A stretch of 64,000 bases of DNA, from the NCBI RefSeq assembly GCF_963678635.1, contig NC_087068.1, positions 5,107,079-5,171,078 on the forward strand, written 5' to 3'. The notes under the pieces were generated by a model. It was not told where the DNA came from. It saw only the letters and a program-made list of their open reading frames with translations, and searched no databases. Below are positions 52,512 through 63,241 of the stretch, piece by piece; within the stretch, counting starts at the first letter, position 1, and each line of letters begins with the position of its first letter. The position numbers and the translations under genes were made by a program. The stretch comes from Symsagittifera roscoffensis (taxonomy: Eukaryota > Xenacoelomorpha > Acoela > Convolutidae).

Positions 52512-54270
52512 CCTGAAGAGCACTCAAATCTAAAGTACAATTCGCTCCTTTGTTGTCTCAAGTTTATCAGATACCATTTGATACGAAAAAACATTGCCAA
52601 GCGACTCTTTAAAAATTATGTGCCGGAAAAATAATTTACCCTTGCGATTAATTAGCAAAGGTATTGTAATCGGGCACTATGCTTTTCCCGTAAACATTTT
52701 AGCGAACTGAATTCGCACGTGAGATATTAAGTGGTTCTTATAAAAGCCAATCTTAGTGTGATACTACAGGGCTACTTTTTTTCTAACTTAAGTCGCAAAT
52801 ATTAGTGCTACTTTTAGTGCTAAATATTACTGCTAAAGCAGTAGGCTGAGTTGGCTATCTAATATCATATTTTGACATTTGATTATTTATAAGTTAACAC
52901 AGTTGAAGCATTCTTAATTCATCAGATGAACCGAAGAAAGCTAGTTTTGCTTTACACTTTCTTTTTGGTTTCTCGCTTCTCTTTGGTTTCGATTAGCGTC
53001 AATGGCACCACTGGTCTCCCAAAAGGGTCCTTTATTTTTCAAAAATCATTAATTTATTCCCTTTATTTTCTATTTTTGACCCTTTTGAAGCTACATCGTA
53101 CGCTTTTTCGCTTGTGTTTGCAAAGCGCAGCATCGCCTCTGGGTAATAAATTCAAAATCAATTACTGCCTTGCGTTTTTAGCCTAGAGGTAACGCCCAAA
53201 CTTTGAACGACAATCGTGCGTGGTTCGATTCCTACCAGGAGCAGTTTTTTTTATTTCAAATTGGGTGTTTTTTTCTGAACATTTTTATTTGACGTGTCGG
53301 ACTATAGTCTGTCTGCTTAACCTTATCGACTTGCACTCCAAAGCTGGGATGTTTTGTCCGTTTTGAAGCTTTTTTCTACTAGAACTGAAAATAATTGAAT
53401 CTGTTTCTGTTTTATTTTCTTCGGCTTAAATAGAGTCGAGCTTTTGTTTTATCTATTTAATTATATTGGCCTCCACCTTTAGATTTAATAGAATAATAAA
53501 TTTTCCGACCATCGAAAATTGGGAGGAACTTTGTATTCGGGTGTGTTTTAGTTTTTTTGTTTTCCAAGCAAAATCAGGTATCACAAATAATCATCGGACA
53601 AAGTTGAGTAATATACCATATTAAAACCCTTTCAGTCGTGATTCGAACCACACAATAAAATTCTCAAAATGTCGAGAAAAACCTGTTTGAATTTTTTGAT
53701 TTTTCGTCTAATTTCGAGTGATGAAAGCCAGCGAGCAGGCTTATTTATGCTTATTTTAAGCCGTTGACAATATTTTATTTTTAATTAACTTCAATTTTGT
53801 TTGAGTAAAATTAGTTTTCGAAGATTTTTAATGCCATTTTGGGAACCCAAATTGATTTTCCAAAACTTCATACATTTTTTTTGTTTTTCTAGTCATTTCC
53901 AACAAAAACTGTTGTCCTGTTTGCCTATTTTACTATGATGGTCGAATGTGCCTAAATTATAGTTTTACGTCGAATTCTTTTATCACACCACGCATAAAAA
54001 CTACACTAATTTCAAAAAAAAACTTTTTTTAGTAGTTTTTTGAAGACTATGGTCGGAACATTCTGTGTTACTTGCACAGTAACCGGCTATTCTTGTTTTA
54101 ATAAGCTTTTTGACTGTTATGATATGATAAATGTGATAAAATGGCGTCATTTAGGAAGACAATTGTTTGTTTTATAATTAGCGTTTTAGTTGTGCAATTT
54201 TTGATTGATATTCCAGTTTAACTGATTAATTTTTTTCAATTGTTTTTCAAAATTGTTCTATAATTTTTTG
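52512..54270 (+). other. AT-rich intergenic region
   Basis: Between METTL7 and the hAT element. Apart from the tRNA-like motif noted at 53,170, only short ORFs without recognisable content are seen. No clear AATAAA was fixed for METTL7. Confidence 0.5.
53170..53244 (+). other. tRNA-like sequence with box A and box B motifs
   Basis: TAGCCTAGAGGT resembles box A, and GGTTCGATTCC about 40 bases later is a perfect box B / T-loop. The acceptor and T stems do not pair well, so it is more likely a degenerate tRNA or the head of a tRNA-derived SINE than a working tRNA gene. Confidence 0.3.
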
Positions 54271-55288
54271 CAGGGCTGTCATGTTATTAACAAGGTGTTA
54301 TTAACAGACCTATATTTAACATGTTAATAACACCTATTGGTACCATTGTTTTTAACACATGATGTACTAACAGCATGCGTCATACACTAACAAATATTTA
54401 TTTCAGATTGTGTCATGCCGCGGCAGAAGAAAGACGTGTGGTACAGCTTCAAAGAGATTATCGTTGGCGGCGTTAAACGGGCCAAATGCAAGACCTGCGG
54501 TTTTGAGGTTGTGAACAATGCGGCACGCATGGAGAAGCACATGAGGGATTGCCGGAATGTGGACGATGACGATGACATCCAGGAGCAATCCACATCTTCT
54601 GCCACTACAACATCATCTGCTCCGCCGGCTCCAAAGAAGAGACAGACAGCTCTCAATGTCATCTCCACTAATCCCACGAGGCAGCATGAGAGCGATATCC
54701 TTGTGACTCGATATTTCATCGCAACCAACACTCCGTTTAATGCCGCGTCAAACAAGCATCTCGCGAAGCTTGTCCAATTTCTGCGACCAGGAACAACTGT
54801 TCCAGATCGCCGAAGGATTGGTGGAGAGTTACTGGACGAAATTTATGCAAGTGAACAAACGAAAGTGAAGCGAATGGTGTCGGGCTCCAACGTCACACTT
54901 GCTATCGATGGTTGGCAAAATTACATGGCAAAAGTTCCTCCCTATAACGAATACCTTTTTGCTGAGGGTTACAAAAAGGTCGAGAGTGAAGCTTGGTGGA
55001 GAAGTGGACTTCGACTGGGATTCTCGAAAGAATTGGTCGACTATGCATCGACACTGGCCAATGCTATCTCCTCCAGTGCAGGATTGGAGCGGTGTTTCTC
55101 AACTCTCGGACTCACTTATGGAAAACTCCGAAGTTCTTTGGGCGTCGAGAAGGCTGGAAAGCTGGCTTTTCTCTTTAAACAACTCAATGAGTGATTTTAA
55201 AACTCAATTTTGTTTTTAACGTGTTTTTTTCATATAATTAACATGTTAACATGTTAAAAACGTTTTAGTTAACAATATGACAGCCCTG
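54271..55288 (+). mobile_element. hAT-family transposon, internally deleted
   Basis: The ends are CAGGGCTGTCATGTTATTAAC and the imperfect inverse ending GACAGCCCTG. Both sides carry the same 8 bp, ATTTTTTG (54,263-54,270 and 55,289-55,296), the target duplication length of hAT elements. At 1,018 bp it is far shorter than an autonomous copy. Several GTTATTAACA / TTAACATG words near both ends may be subterminal repeats for transposase binding. Confidence 0.92.
54415..55194 (+). CDS. Deleted hAT transposase: BED finger plus C-terminal dimerisation region
   Basis: 259 residues, against roughly 600-700 for full hAT transposases. An N-terminal BED zinc finger shows Cys25, Cys28, His42 and Cys46 (CKTC...HMRDC), which binds the element's ends. 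The first catalytic Asp is present in LAIDGWQN (Asp165). After residue about 175 the protein jumps to the C-terminal hAT region (SSAGLERCFSTLG, YGKLRSSLG), so most of the catalytic RNase-H-like core is absent, yet the frame is kept throughout. It cannot cut DNA but may still bind ends and dimerise. Confidence 0.85.
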   Translation: MPRQKKDVWYSFKEIIVGGVKRAKCKTCGFEVVNNAARMEKHMRDCRNVDDDDDIQEQSTSSATTTSSAPPAPKKRQTALNVISTNPTRQHESDILVTRYFIATNTPFNAASNKHLAKLVQFLRPGTTVPDRRRIGGELLDEIYASEQTKVKRMVSGSNVTLAIDGWQNYMAKVPPYNEYLFAEGYKKVESEAWWRSGLRLGFSKELVDYASTLANAISSSAGLERCFSTLGLTYGKLRSSLGVEKAGKLAFLFKQLNE

Positions 55289-56512
55289 ATTTTTTGTTGG
55301 CTTTATCGCAAGTGAATCATTGAACTTTTCATGCATGAGCTGCTTGTTTCATGAAAAATTTTCATGCAGTGTTTTGACCGGGCGTAATTTATAATTGAAA
55401 AGGGCGCGAAGTATTGAAAGTGGTGCCTTAGTGGACGGTCAATCGTCTAGCATAAAAGTTTTAAAATTAAAAATCGTATCGACTAGCATAAAAAACGAAG
55501 TCTTTTTACTTATTCCGCCCAAAGTTGTTATTCTTAAAACATGAGAAGAAAAAACCAATTGCTCAAATCTGATTGGTTGAAGTTAACTGTTGTCAAATAT
55601 ATAATCATTATACAATAAAAAAATACTTTTGTTCCTACGTATTTCAAAATTTATGCGGCACTCACTGTTCGGTTCAAGTCATTACAGGTAAATTCATTTG
55701 CTTGTTGGTTGCTAAACTTCGCGGTTTTCTATTTCTCAGAAATGCAAGTTCCACTTTGAAAGATTATTTTTGTTGTTCTGAATTTCTGAGAAAAAAAAGC
55801 TGCCAAAATTATACTATTCTCAGTGTATAAGGTGTAAATCAAGGTGTACTGCTCTGGGAGTGCTCGGAAAATCAATTTGATCGACCCAAAAAAGGTCAAA
55901 ATTTTTGAAAATCCGCCTCCCTCGAGAAAATCCTAGATCCGCCCCTGATTGAGACCCGTCGTTTTCACAGCCAGTTTTTTTGCACAAATTTTTTTATTAA
56001 TGCAATTGGATCAATTTTTTTGCTCAAAACAATTAATTTAAAGATTTGAGTGCGTTGATGTAAACGACGTGGTTAATCGTTGTCCTATTTTGATGGACGA
56101 ATCTTGGTGCTTTGGATAAGTTGTGGTCTCTTTTCAGAAATATGAATGCACGATGAAGTGAAGTGGACACTCATCTGCTGTTCAGTGTGGTTTCTTTGCC
56201 TTCTGATTACGTCATCATTCACTATGATTCACGGAAATTGACGTGTGTTTATGTATGACATCAATAGGTTATCACTGCTGATCTGAAACGTGGTTTTCCT
56301 TCTTGTTAAATGTTGAAATGCGTTAATGGTACCATCCATAAACAGATTCGATTCAAGTGTTAAAGCACACTTTTTGTTTTGAAGCTGAGTTCTTTCTTAC
56401 AATTAATCTCAATTCGAACTGTTGCTTTGAATAAGTCTTGGGTTGCAGACTGACTTTTAACTTATTAACTAGTTAGTGCTGGTTGGTTGTGTTACTTGTG
56501 TGTGCAGTAGTG
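55289..56512 (+). other. Intergenic region upstream of PRPSAP
   Basis: AT-rich sequence with no gene recognised. The PRPSAP promoter should lie near its right end; no clear TATA or initiator was fixed. Confidence 0.4.
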
Positions 56513-56628
56513 ATGTCTAATAGAGGGGGTGGAATGATGATGAGCAAGGCCCACCCGGCCTCCATGATCAAAGGACAGGTTTTGCTGAGTGGGAACAGTC
56601 ACAGACAACTAGCCCAGAGAGTCGGACA
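56513..56628 (+). CDS. PRPSAP: PRPP-synthetase-associated protein, exon 1
   Basis: ATG 56,513, 38 codons plus two bases. The sequence after a Gly/Met-rich start (GQVLLSGNSHRQLAQRVG) corresponds to the first strand and helix of PRPS-family proteins (LFSANSN in the mammalian PRPSAPs). The donor is ACA/GTGAGT at 56,629. PRPSAPs are non-catalytic partners that bind PRPP synthetase in the cytosol and restrain nucleotide precursor synthesis. Joining to exon 2 restores GQRLG in frame. Confidence 0.82.
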
Positions 56629-57004
56629 GTGAGTAGCCGTCTTATTCGAATTGAATTTCGCCTCGTCTGTAAACTTATTGCAATTATAAAAGACGGCTTT
56701 TTTCCTTTCCCACACCTGCGAATTTCGTCAAAAAAGAGCCAAAGTAAGCCAAAGCTTTGAAACTTCTGAACAAACAAAATCATAGTGAGATCAAGTAAAC
56801 AACCCACTCCCCCCCCCCCCCCCCCCCCAGCGGTGTCGGTGGACTGGACTTTGTATATTTGGTTCTAAATTGGGTTTGTTAAAGTCATCAGAAATCAAGC
56901 ATTATTACACGCTACGCAATAAATCTTTAATCCAAAAAAAATTAATCGTAAGATATCAACATATATTCTTTATCGGAGGATTTAGTTAATATACGCTGAA
57001 ACAG

Positions 57005-57372
57005 GGAGGCGGAGCAATAAGCAGAATGGTCCAAGTGCAGAATGGGTCCAAGAGCAGAAAATCAGAAGAATTTTGACTTATTTTGGTTTATTCGGGCTAT
57101 TTGATAAAACAATTATTAGAATCGTCAAAAATTACCAAGAAAACGAATAAATTAGGCATGAATTGTCTAATTTCATTAAGTATTTTGATTAAATTTTTTT
57201 AAAAATTCTTGATTAAATTACTCAAATTGTGCATAAAATGTTCGTTGCGTTGGTATTATTGACATTTCTGATAATTAATTTACCGATTAGCTTATAAAAG
57301 TTGATATTTTTCTGTTTTTCTGCTCTTGGACCTATTCTGCTCTTAGACCATTCTGCTTATTGACTGTCCACC
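57005..57372 (+). mobile_element. MITE with long terminal inverted repeats
   Basis: Both ends carry, in inverse orientation, AATAAGCAGAATGGTC and a following GTCCAAGAGCAGAAAA, with 60-odd bp of recognisable pairing. The flanks are GCTGAAACAG (56,995-57,004) and GCTAAAACAG (57,373-57,382), a 10-bp imperfect direct repeat that could be the target duplication and would suit a Mutator-like origin. No ORF inside. Confidence 0.75.
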
Positions 57373-58942
57373 GCTAAAACAGAACGAGGCTACACTAGTG
57401 GACAAAATTAAACTTAAATTCAAGTTTTAACTCTCGAAATGCCATTTTAAGGACAATTTGGACAACATTTACTTCGAGTATGACCACCAAATTAACATCG
57501 ACCGATTGCAAATGAAGTTTTATATGAACGTCTCGATTTTTGATTTGAAGCTTTTACTAGTTTTTTCCGGATCTAAAAAGCCCGTTTTCACCATAAAAAG
57601 CCCGTTTTTTGTAGGCTTGCTATGAAAGTGAACACGTCATCGATTAAGTGGAGTGGAAAAGTTGATCATGCGATATGAAACATTTAATAAAGGAAAGTAG
57701 CATTGTTCAGTGTGATAGATTTCTTCAACGCTGTTGTTTATTATAGTTTCACACCGCTGAAAAACTAATTACAAATGATGAAAACTGGCTGTTACAGACC
57801 TGGAAAAAACTGATAATTGATTCAAATCAAAAATCGAAACTCTCAGAGAAAATAATTCACATCATTTGCTGTCATTAGATGTATTTTAAAAAAATCCAAT
57901 AAATTGTTTTCCAAAAATGGTCCTCAAAATTAAGCATTTATAGCGAAAAAAATGTGAATTTGTATTTAATTTTATAAACCCTTGTCAGTGTCGGTAAACA
58001 TTGAGTCTTAAATTGGAAAATGCTTTGCATAACAAAATAGTATAACACGGACGCTGTTAACTGCGCTGTCGATTCAAACTGAAATGATCTTGCCGATCTT
58101 CTAGCTTTTGATTTGAATGGAAAGTAATCTGAGCGACATGATTGAAATTAATAACCGAAAAAGGTTTAGATTTTTCCGAATATGGTTTTCGAACAAAATA
58201 CTCTAATAATAGTCGAATTAAATACATTGAAAAGAAAAATGAAATGGAGCCTGGTGGTGACCGAAAAAGTACAACAGGAGGCTGCAAGTGCACTTTCGCA
58301 AAAAATGGTCAAAAATTTTTAATTCAATAAACGCAAAGAACATTTAGCTGAAGTTCGTCGTAGCGCAAAATAGTTTTGTTCTTGGTAAATCAGCATATTT
58401 CGCGAGCCGCTCTACTGGGATTATACTCGGGATGCCAGCCACTCTAAGCGGGATGTCCGCCAAAGCGGGTAACTGTCCGAAATAATACAAAGTATTGATG
58501 GTTCAGGTGTTTCGAGGTTTTTGTTAACTGGAGAGACCGTTCAATTCTTTTATCGTTGCTTACACGCGCGTTGGTCAATTTATGTTATTGTTGCTTATGC
58601 GTGCGTTGTTGTAATTGAAGTTAGCTGCGTGGCAATGTCTGTTTTTTGGCTAAATTGCAGTGGAGGCTCGGTAAAAGCGTAAGCTTTAACTGAGAGAAAC
58701 TTTCCCCGAGACAATGTGAGATAACATGCACGCTACGAAAATTACTTGTCGATCATCTTGACTTTTATATGAACTTTAAAATAAACTGACTAGCTTGATT
58801 CAAATGATTTACTAAAAGGGTTATTAGTTTCATCCAAATTTGAATATGATCTTGAACAAAGTCGTGCCAATATTAAGACTGGTTGACGAAATTAAATTGC
58901 TGCATGAAATGGAAACTGGATATGACCAAAAATATTTTATGA

Positions 58943-59172
58943 TTAAGAGTAATGAACGTAGTGAAGACTCTTACATAGGTCCTGTTGATTTTTTTTATTC
59001 AAGAAAAGTCTCAAAATGTGCATAAAAGTCTATATTAACTACAGATGTGCATTCATACATATTGATGCATTTATGAATGCACTTAGGTATATATGCACTT
59101 ACTTGTTGAGTTCAATTGAAATTCATCTGCTGAAAAAGATGTAATTAGCACTCTCCAAATACGAACGTGGAA
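58943..59172 (+). repeat. Dispersed direct repeat, copy 1
   Basis: Shares AATGAACGTAGTGAAGAC, ATTGATGCATTTATGAATG and ACGAACGTGGAAA with 59,652-59,894, in the same order and orientation. The start also recurs near 63,660 (GATGAACGTAGTTCAGAC). Probably an unclassified repetitive element. Confidence 0.75.
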
Positions 59173-59651
59173 ACTTTTTATGTTCACTTGCGTCCATTGT
59201 TTTTGAAGTGTAATGTAGTAAATTCTTGGAACTATATATGTTTTGTTTGTCCTTGAACGATAGGATAAAATGCAAATAATCTTCAAATATTTAAACCAAT
59301 AGAATGGTTCAACAATAGCTTAATTAATTTTCGAGAAGTTCACAACTGCCCTCAATGCGCACCAAAGGTTATATCTGTTTGAAACACGTGAATGAGGGAT
59401 TATTTCTGAAGTTAATCGAAATGCAATCTTGTTTTGGGTGACAAAATGCATCAAGTGAATTAAGAATCACATATCTGGCCTCACTTAGTATACATACATT
59501 TGAATCAAGCATGGTTTTAAAAGACCCAACTTGGAAGAAACCTGTATTAAAGGAGTAAAATTGTACTTGAATCGTCCCATTTTACTTGAATCGTCCCATT
59601 TGGTCGTCCAAATATTCAATTAAATTGTACTAATTCAGTCTCGGCTTGTGT

Positions 59652-59894
59652 GTTTAAGAGCAATGAACGTAGTGAAGACGCTTATATAGGTCTTGCTAAT
59701 TTTTTTTTTCAGGAAATGTCTTAAAATGCTCTAATATCTACACATGTGCATTCATACATATTGATGCATTTATGAATGTACTTAGGTATATGCAATTAGC
59801 ATATGCAATTATATGAACTGCGCTGTTTGAGTTCAATTGAAATTCATCTGCCGAAAGATACGTAAATAGCACTCTCCCAATACGAACGTGGAAA
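59652..59894 (+). repeat. Dispersed direct repeat, copy 2
   Basis: Second copy, roughly 700 bp downstream of the first, with substitutions and a short insertion (GCAATTAGCATATGCAATTA). Confidence 0.75.
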
Positions 59895-60151
59895 TGGCGC
59901 GAAAAAACGTGAACGATTTTAATTGCGAGAGTGGAATTTAATGTTTAGATTTTCAGCGGAATAAAAATTTAACGTGTTGATAAGTTGGGTTAATGTTATC
60001 AAAAAGCGACAATCTGAAATCGTTCTAGAAATTCAAAGAGCTTGAAGGTCATCTATTTTTTTCTTTGAAATTAAGATTTTTTAAACAAAAGTCAGTGTTT
60101 TTATGTATACTTGCTTTACTCCTTTCCAATTTTCGATTGGCTATGTTTCAG

Positions 60152-60204
60152 ACGACTCGGAATTCCCATTGGTGCTTGCAAACTGTATCAGGAGAACTGC
60201 GGAG
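60152..60204 (+). CDS. PRPSAP: PRPSAP exon 2
   Basis: 53 bp between ATGTTTCAG and GGTAAGA. It encodes RLGIPIGACKLYQENCGE, matching the second helix-strand of PRPS-family proteins (RLGVEMGKVQVYQEPN in the mammalian partner). Phase fits exons 1 and 3. Confidence 0.85.
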
Positions 60205-60607
60205 GTAAGAGAGATTGAATTAGATCAGCCAAAGAAGAGATTAAGTTGGTAAATAGCAGCATTGGTATAATGTGTAAAATTAGATTAAATTGAGAAGTTT
60301 GTTATGTGTAACTTGCCACATGTGAAGGGACCTCAATTGTACGCTTAACAGTTGTAGTTCTGATAATTGGACAAGTTCTGATAATTAAACAAGTTTTTTT
60401 CAATAGTTTGATTTGAGCTTATTGTGTTTCGACTGAAAGTGATTGAGCTGGCAACAAACTAATGCCTTTCAAGTTACCCACAATTGACTGATTTTCACGA
60501 TTATTCTGCCTTGTTACTAATTACTGACTTTTGATTGGCTGAAATAAGTCTTTGGCAAAATGAGACTTCGACTATGATGACTTCCCTTTGTTTTGTGTCT
60601 TTTTTAG

Positions 60608-60847
60608 AGACGAAAATCCAGATAGATGAGTCAGTGCGTGGAAAGGACGTGTTCATTCTGCAGACGGGGAACAGGGATCCCAACAACATGATGATGGAAC
60701 TGTTCATCCTCGCCCACTCCTGCAAGACCTCCAGTGCCCAGAGGATAGTGGGTGTGGTACCCTACTTGCCCTACAGCAAACAGTGCAGAATGCGGAAGAG
60801 GGGATCGATCCCCTGCAAACTGTTCGCAGACATGATGGTCAAGGCAG
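60608..60847 (+). CDS. PRPSAP: PRPSAP exon 3
   Basis: 240 bp between TTTTTTAG and GGTGGGTGG. It encodes [36 protein letters not shown] and [19 protein letters not shown]. The KRGSI segment and the relaxed residues around it distinguish PRPSAP from catalytic PRPS. It belongs to the N-terminal half of the phosphoribosyltransferase-like fold. Confidence 0.92.
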
Positions 60848-61092
60848 GTGGGTGGCTCATCACGCAACACTATTAATATTTACAATACATGTTTGATTTT
60901 TTTTGCTGCAACAGTTAATTAAAGGGCGAAGATCAAGAAGCTGATTATATTGGTAAAAAATAGTCTATGTTTTTTTTTGCTCTGTGAGTCAATTACATTT
61001 AATTGGTCTCTCAATCGTTGATTTGCTTTACGAGTTAGTTTTTTGTGAGTAATGCTTAAATTCAGTTTGCGTATGTCGTCTGCTTGTGATAG

Positions 61093-61264
61093 GCATCCAG
61101 CACTTGATCACGATGGATCTGCACATGAAGGAGATCCAGGGATTCTTCTCCTGTCCAGTGGACAACCTCCGGGCCAGCTCCTTCCTCATCCAGTACCTCA
61201 GGGACCAGCAGACTCCCTTCCACACTGTAGTTGTAGTAGCCAGACATCCAGGACAGGCCAGAAG
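61093..61264 (+). CDS. PRPSAP: PRPSAP exon 4, ending at a GC splice donor
   Basis: 172 bp from the acceptor GTGATAG. It encodes IQHLITMDLHMKEIQGFF, VDNLRASSFLIQYLRDQ and VVVVARHPGQARR. The only phase-consistent donor is AAG/GCAAGA at 61,265, a GC-type donor with otherwise ideal consensus. Joining to exon 5 gives RRATAYAERLR, which matches the family. Confidence 0.88.
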
Positions 61265-61725
61265 GCAAGACACTGTTTCTAAACAACCTGAAATAGTCGT
61301 TCTATGATTTCAGATAATAAAGTGGAATGAATTGGTTTGAATGTGGAGCTATTTTCACCCCCACCCCACGACATTGTGTATTTTGTATATTTTCTATGTT
61401 CTGTTTTTTGTTAACCATGCTAATTTTCATCTCATTCTGAAAAATAGTCATTTTACAACGAAGTCAATGTGAGATGAGGACTGAATAGGTCCGAATTTGC
61501 CTTGTAACATTTTTTGATAATCAGAACGAAAGGGTCAAACGATAACATCGAACCAAAGGATTAGGATTCGATGAAACTTGTTGAATTGTGCAGTCTTGGC
61601 TATAATCAGCAATAATCTATTCGTGTTTTAATCAGCAATAATCTATTCGTGTTTTAGCATTGCAGTTTCGGTGTTAAGTTTAATGAACAAGTGGAAAATA
61701 GAGGCTATTTTTGAGTCTGTTTCAG

Positions 61726-62009
61726 AGCCACAGCTTATGCAGAGCGACTTCGCACGACTCTCTCAGTCATCCACGGAGGGGAGGGGGTGGTGCTAGACAC
61801 AGAAGCCACCGACGGCAGAAGTTCCCCTCCCCTACACTCGACCAACCCCAGTGTCACTTCCCTCTCCCAGTTGAACACACCATCAGTAGGACACACCCCT
61901 GAGAAGCCCCCCTCAACCTCCACGACTCATCATGCTCAACAGCAGCACCAGTATTACATGGCTTCAGCTGGCACTGATTACGATGCTCCTACTGATTTTG
62001 CATTTCCCA
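61726..62009 (+). CDS. PRPSAP: PRPSAP exon 5
   Basis: From CTGTTTCAG to CCA/GTAAGA at 62,010. It starts ATAYAERLRTTLSVIHGG. The DGRSSPP motif is the PRPSAP-specific insertion (DGRHSPP in mammals) absent from catalytic PRPS. A Ser/Thr/Pro- and His/Gln-rich expansion follows (STTHHAQQQHQYY), longer than in vertebrate proteins and probably a flexible loop. Confidence 0.88.
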
Positions 62010-62324
62010 GTAAGAGATTTACTGTCTAATTGATTGAGGTTGCTTTTTTCATTTCCGCTAAGATGCAGTGGTGTTCATAGGATCTTAACACTGAGTTGGA
62101 GGAGGGGGGGGGGGGAGGGGTTGGGTTGATCTATTTTATCTAAATCTTCCCCAAAAGACCCTTCTTTACTTGATAGGTCTTACACCCAACACTATTGGAT
62201 CGCCTCGGAAAAAGAATTACGAAATTGCTTCCCTTTGCTGTTAAGTATTTTGATGACCAGGCCAAATGGATAATTACCGATTTCGGTGAATTTTTGCCGA
62301 CGCTTATTTTAAACATGGGAAATA

Positions 62325-63007
62325 CAGTGCTGATTTAAATTAACCGGACAAAAAGAGCTAACCTAGAAACTTAAAACGCGTTTTTCTCAAATTGGGTTGA
62401 GTTTAGGTGAAAACTTATGAAGACAAAACTTGCTTAAAATTTTAGCAGAATTAAAATGGTGTAATTTTTTTGCGAAATTCGGGCCCAAAATTACGCCAAA
62501 AATACCGAGTCGATCAGAGAGATATTTATATCAAAGTGAGCCCATTACGTAGTCCAAGAAACTTTAACAAGGGTATAATCTCCAAAAAAAATTGCATGTT
62601 GTTTAAAAATTGTTTTTAAATAAAAAGTTGGTATTTTATATAGTAAAAATGACCTTTTTTGTCTATCAAACAAAAATAAATTATTTTATACAATATTTTG
62701 GAGATTATACCCTTGTTAAAATTTGTTGGGCTACGTGAGGGGCTCACTTTGATATAAATATGTCTGTGATCGACTGGGTATTCTTGGCGTAATTTTTGAT
62801 TAACAAAGACAAGCCAAAATTACCCATTTTTGGGGTAAAATTTCGGGCCCGAATTTCGCAAAACAAATTACACCATATTAATTCTGCTAAAATTTTAAGC
62901 ACGTTTTGTCTTGATGAGTTTTCAGCTAAACTCAACCCAATTTGAGAAAAACTCGTTTTAAATTTCAAGTTTAGCTAATTTTGTCCGGTTAATTTAAATC
63001 AGCACTG
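62325..63007 (+). mobile_element. Foldback mariner-type MITE in PRPSAP intron 5
   Basis: Terminal repeats CAGTGCTGATTTAAATTAAC and its inverse are flanked by TA on both sides (62,323 and 63,008), as expected for Tc1/mariner insertion. The inverted arms are about 270-300 bp and run from both ends to a loop of about 100 bp near 62,590-62,690. The arms have diverged by substitutions. No transposase. Confidence 0.85.
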
Positions 63008-63226
63008 TACTAAGTTTTCAATTCATGCTGAAGGTAGTCGGTTGATAGGATAATGTACGTTTTGGGCGTCATCAAATAATATTAGCGATGTTCCATGTTT
63101 TCAAAATGCACACTAAAAATAACTGCATTTTATATGCCGTTATTCTTTGTTCAATGATAAATTAGACTAGCTTAGTAGTCTGTGTATTACTCACGCAGAG
63201 TCTTTTTCATATTTTGTCACTTTCAG

Positions 63227-63241
63227 AGTTTTCTCCGAAAG
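63227..63241 (+). CDS. PRPSAP: PRPSAP, probable 15-nt microexon
   Basis: TCACTTTCAG, 15 bases, then GGTAAAAT. The phase continues exon 5 (one base carried) and reads KFSPK with one base left, leading to the place where the family has a conserved PKEKPP. The acceptor is strong and the donor fair. RNA evidence would decide; the rest of the gene lies beyond the window. Confidence 0.45.

Larger units (their letters stand above)
56629..60151 (+). other. PRPSAP intron 1
   Basis: A 3.5-kb intron with a GTGAGT donor and TTTCAG acceptor. It contains a long poly-C run at about 56,810-56,829, a MITE (57,005-57,372), two copies of a dispersed direct repeat (58,943-59,172 and 59,652-59,894), and short local repeats such as AAAAAGCCCGTTTT near 57,580-57,605. 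No coding sequence was seen. Confidence 0.75.

Noticed and set aside
53170-53244. Functional tRNA gene
   Set aside because: Box A and B are present, but the acceptor and T stems do not pair adequately.
54387-54755. Minus-strand ORF opposite the hAT transposase
   Set aside because: Shadow of the coding strand; it has no motif and does not match element structure.
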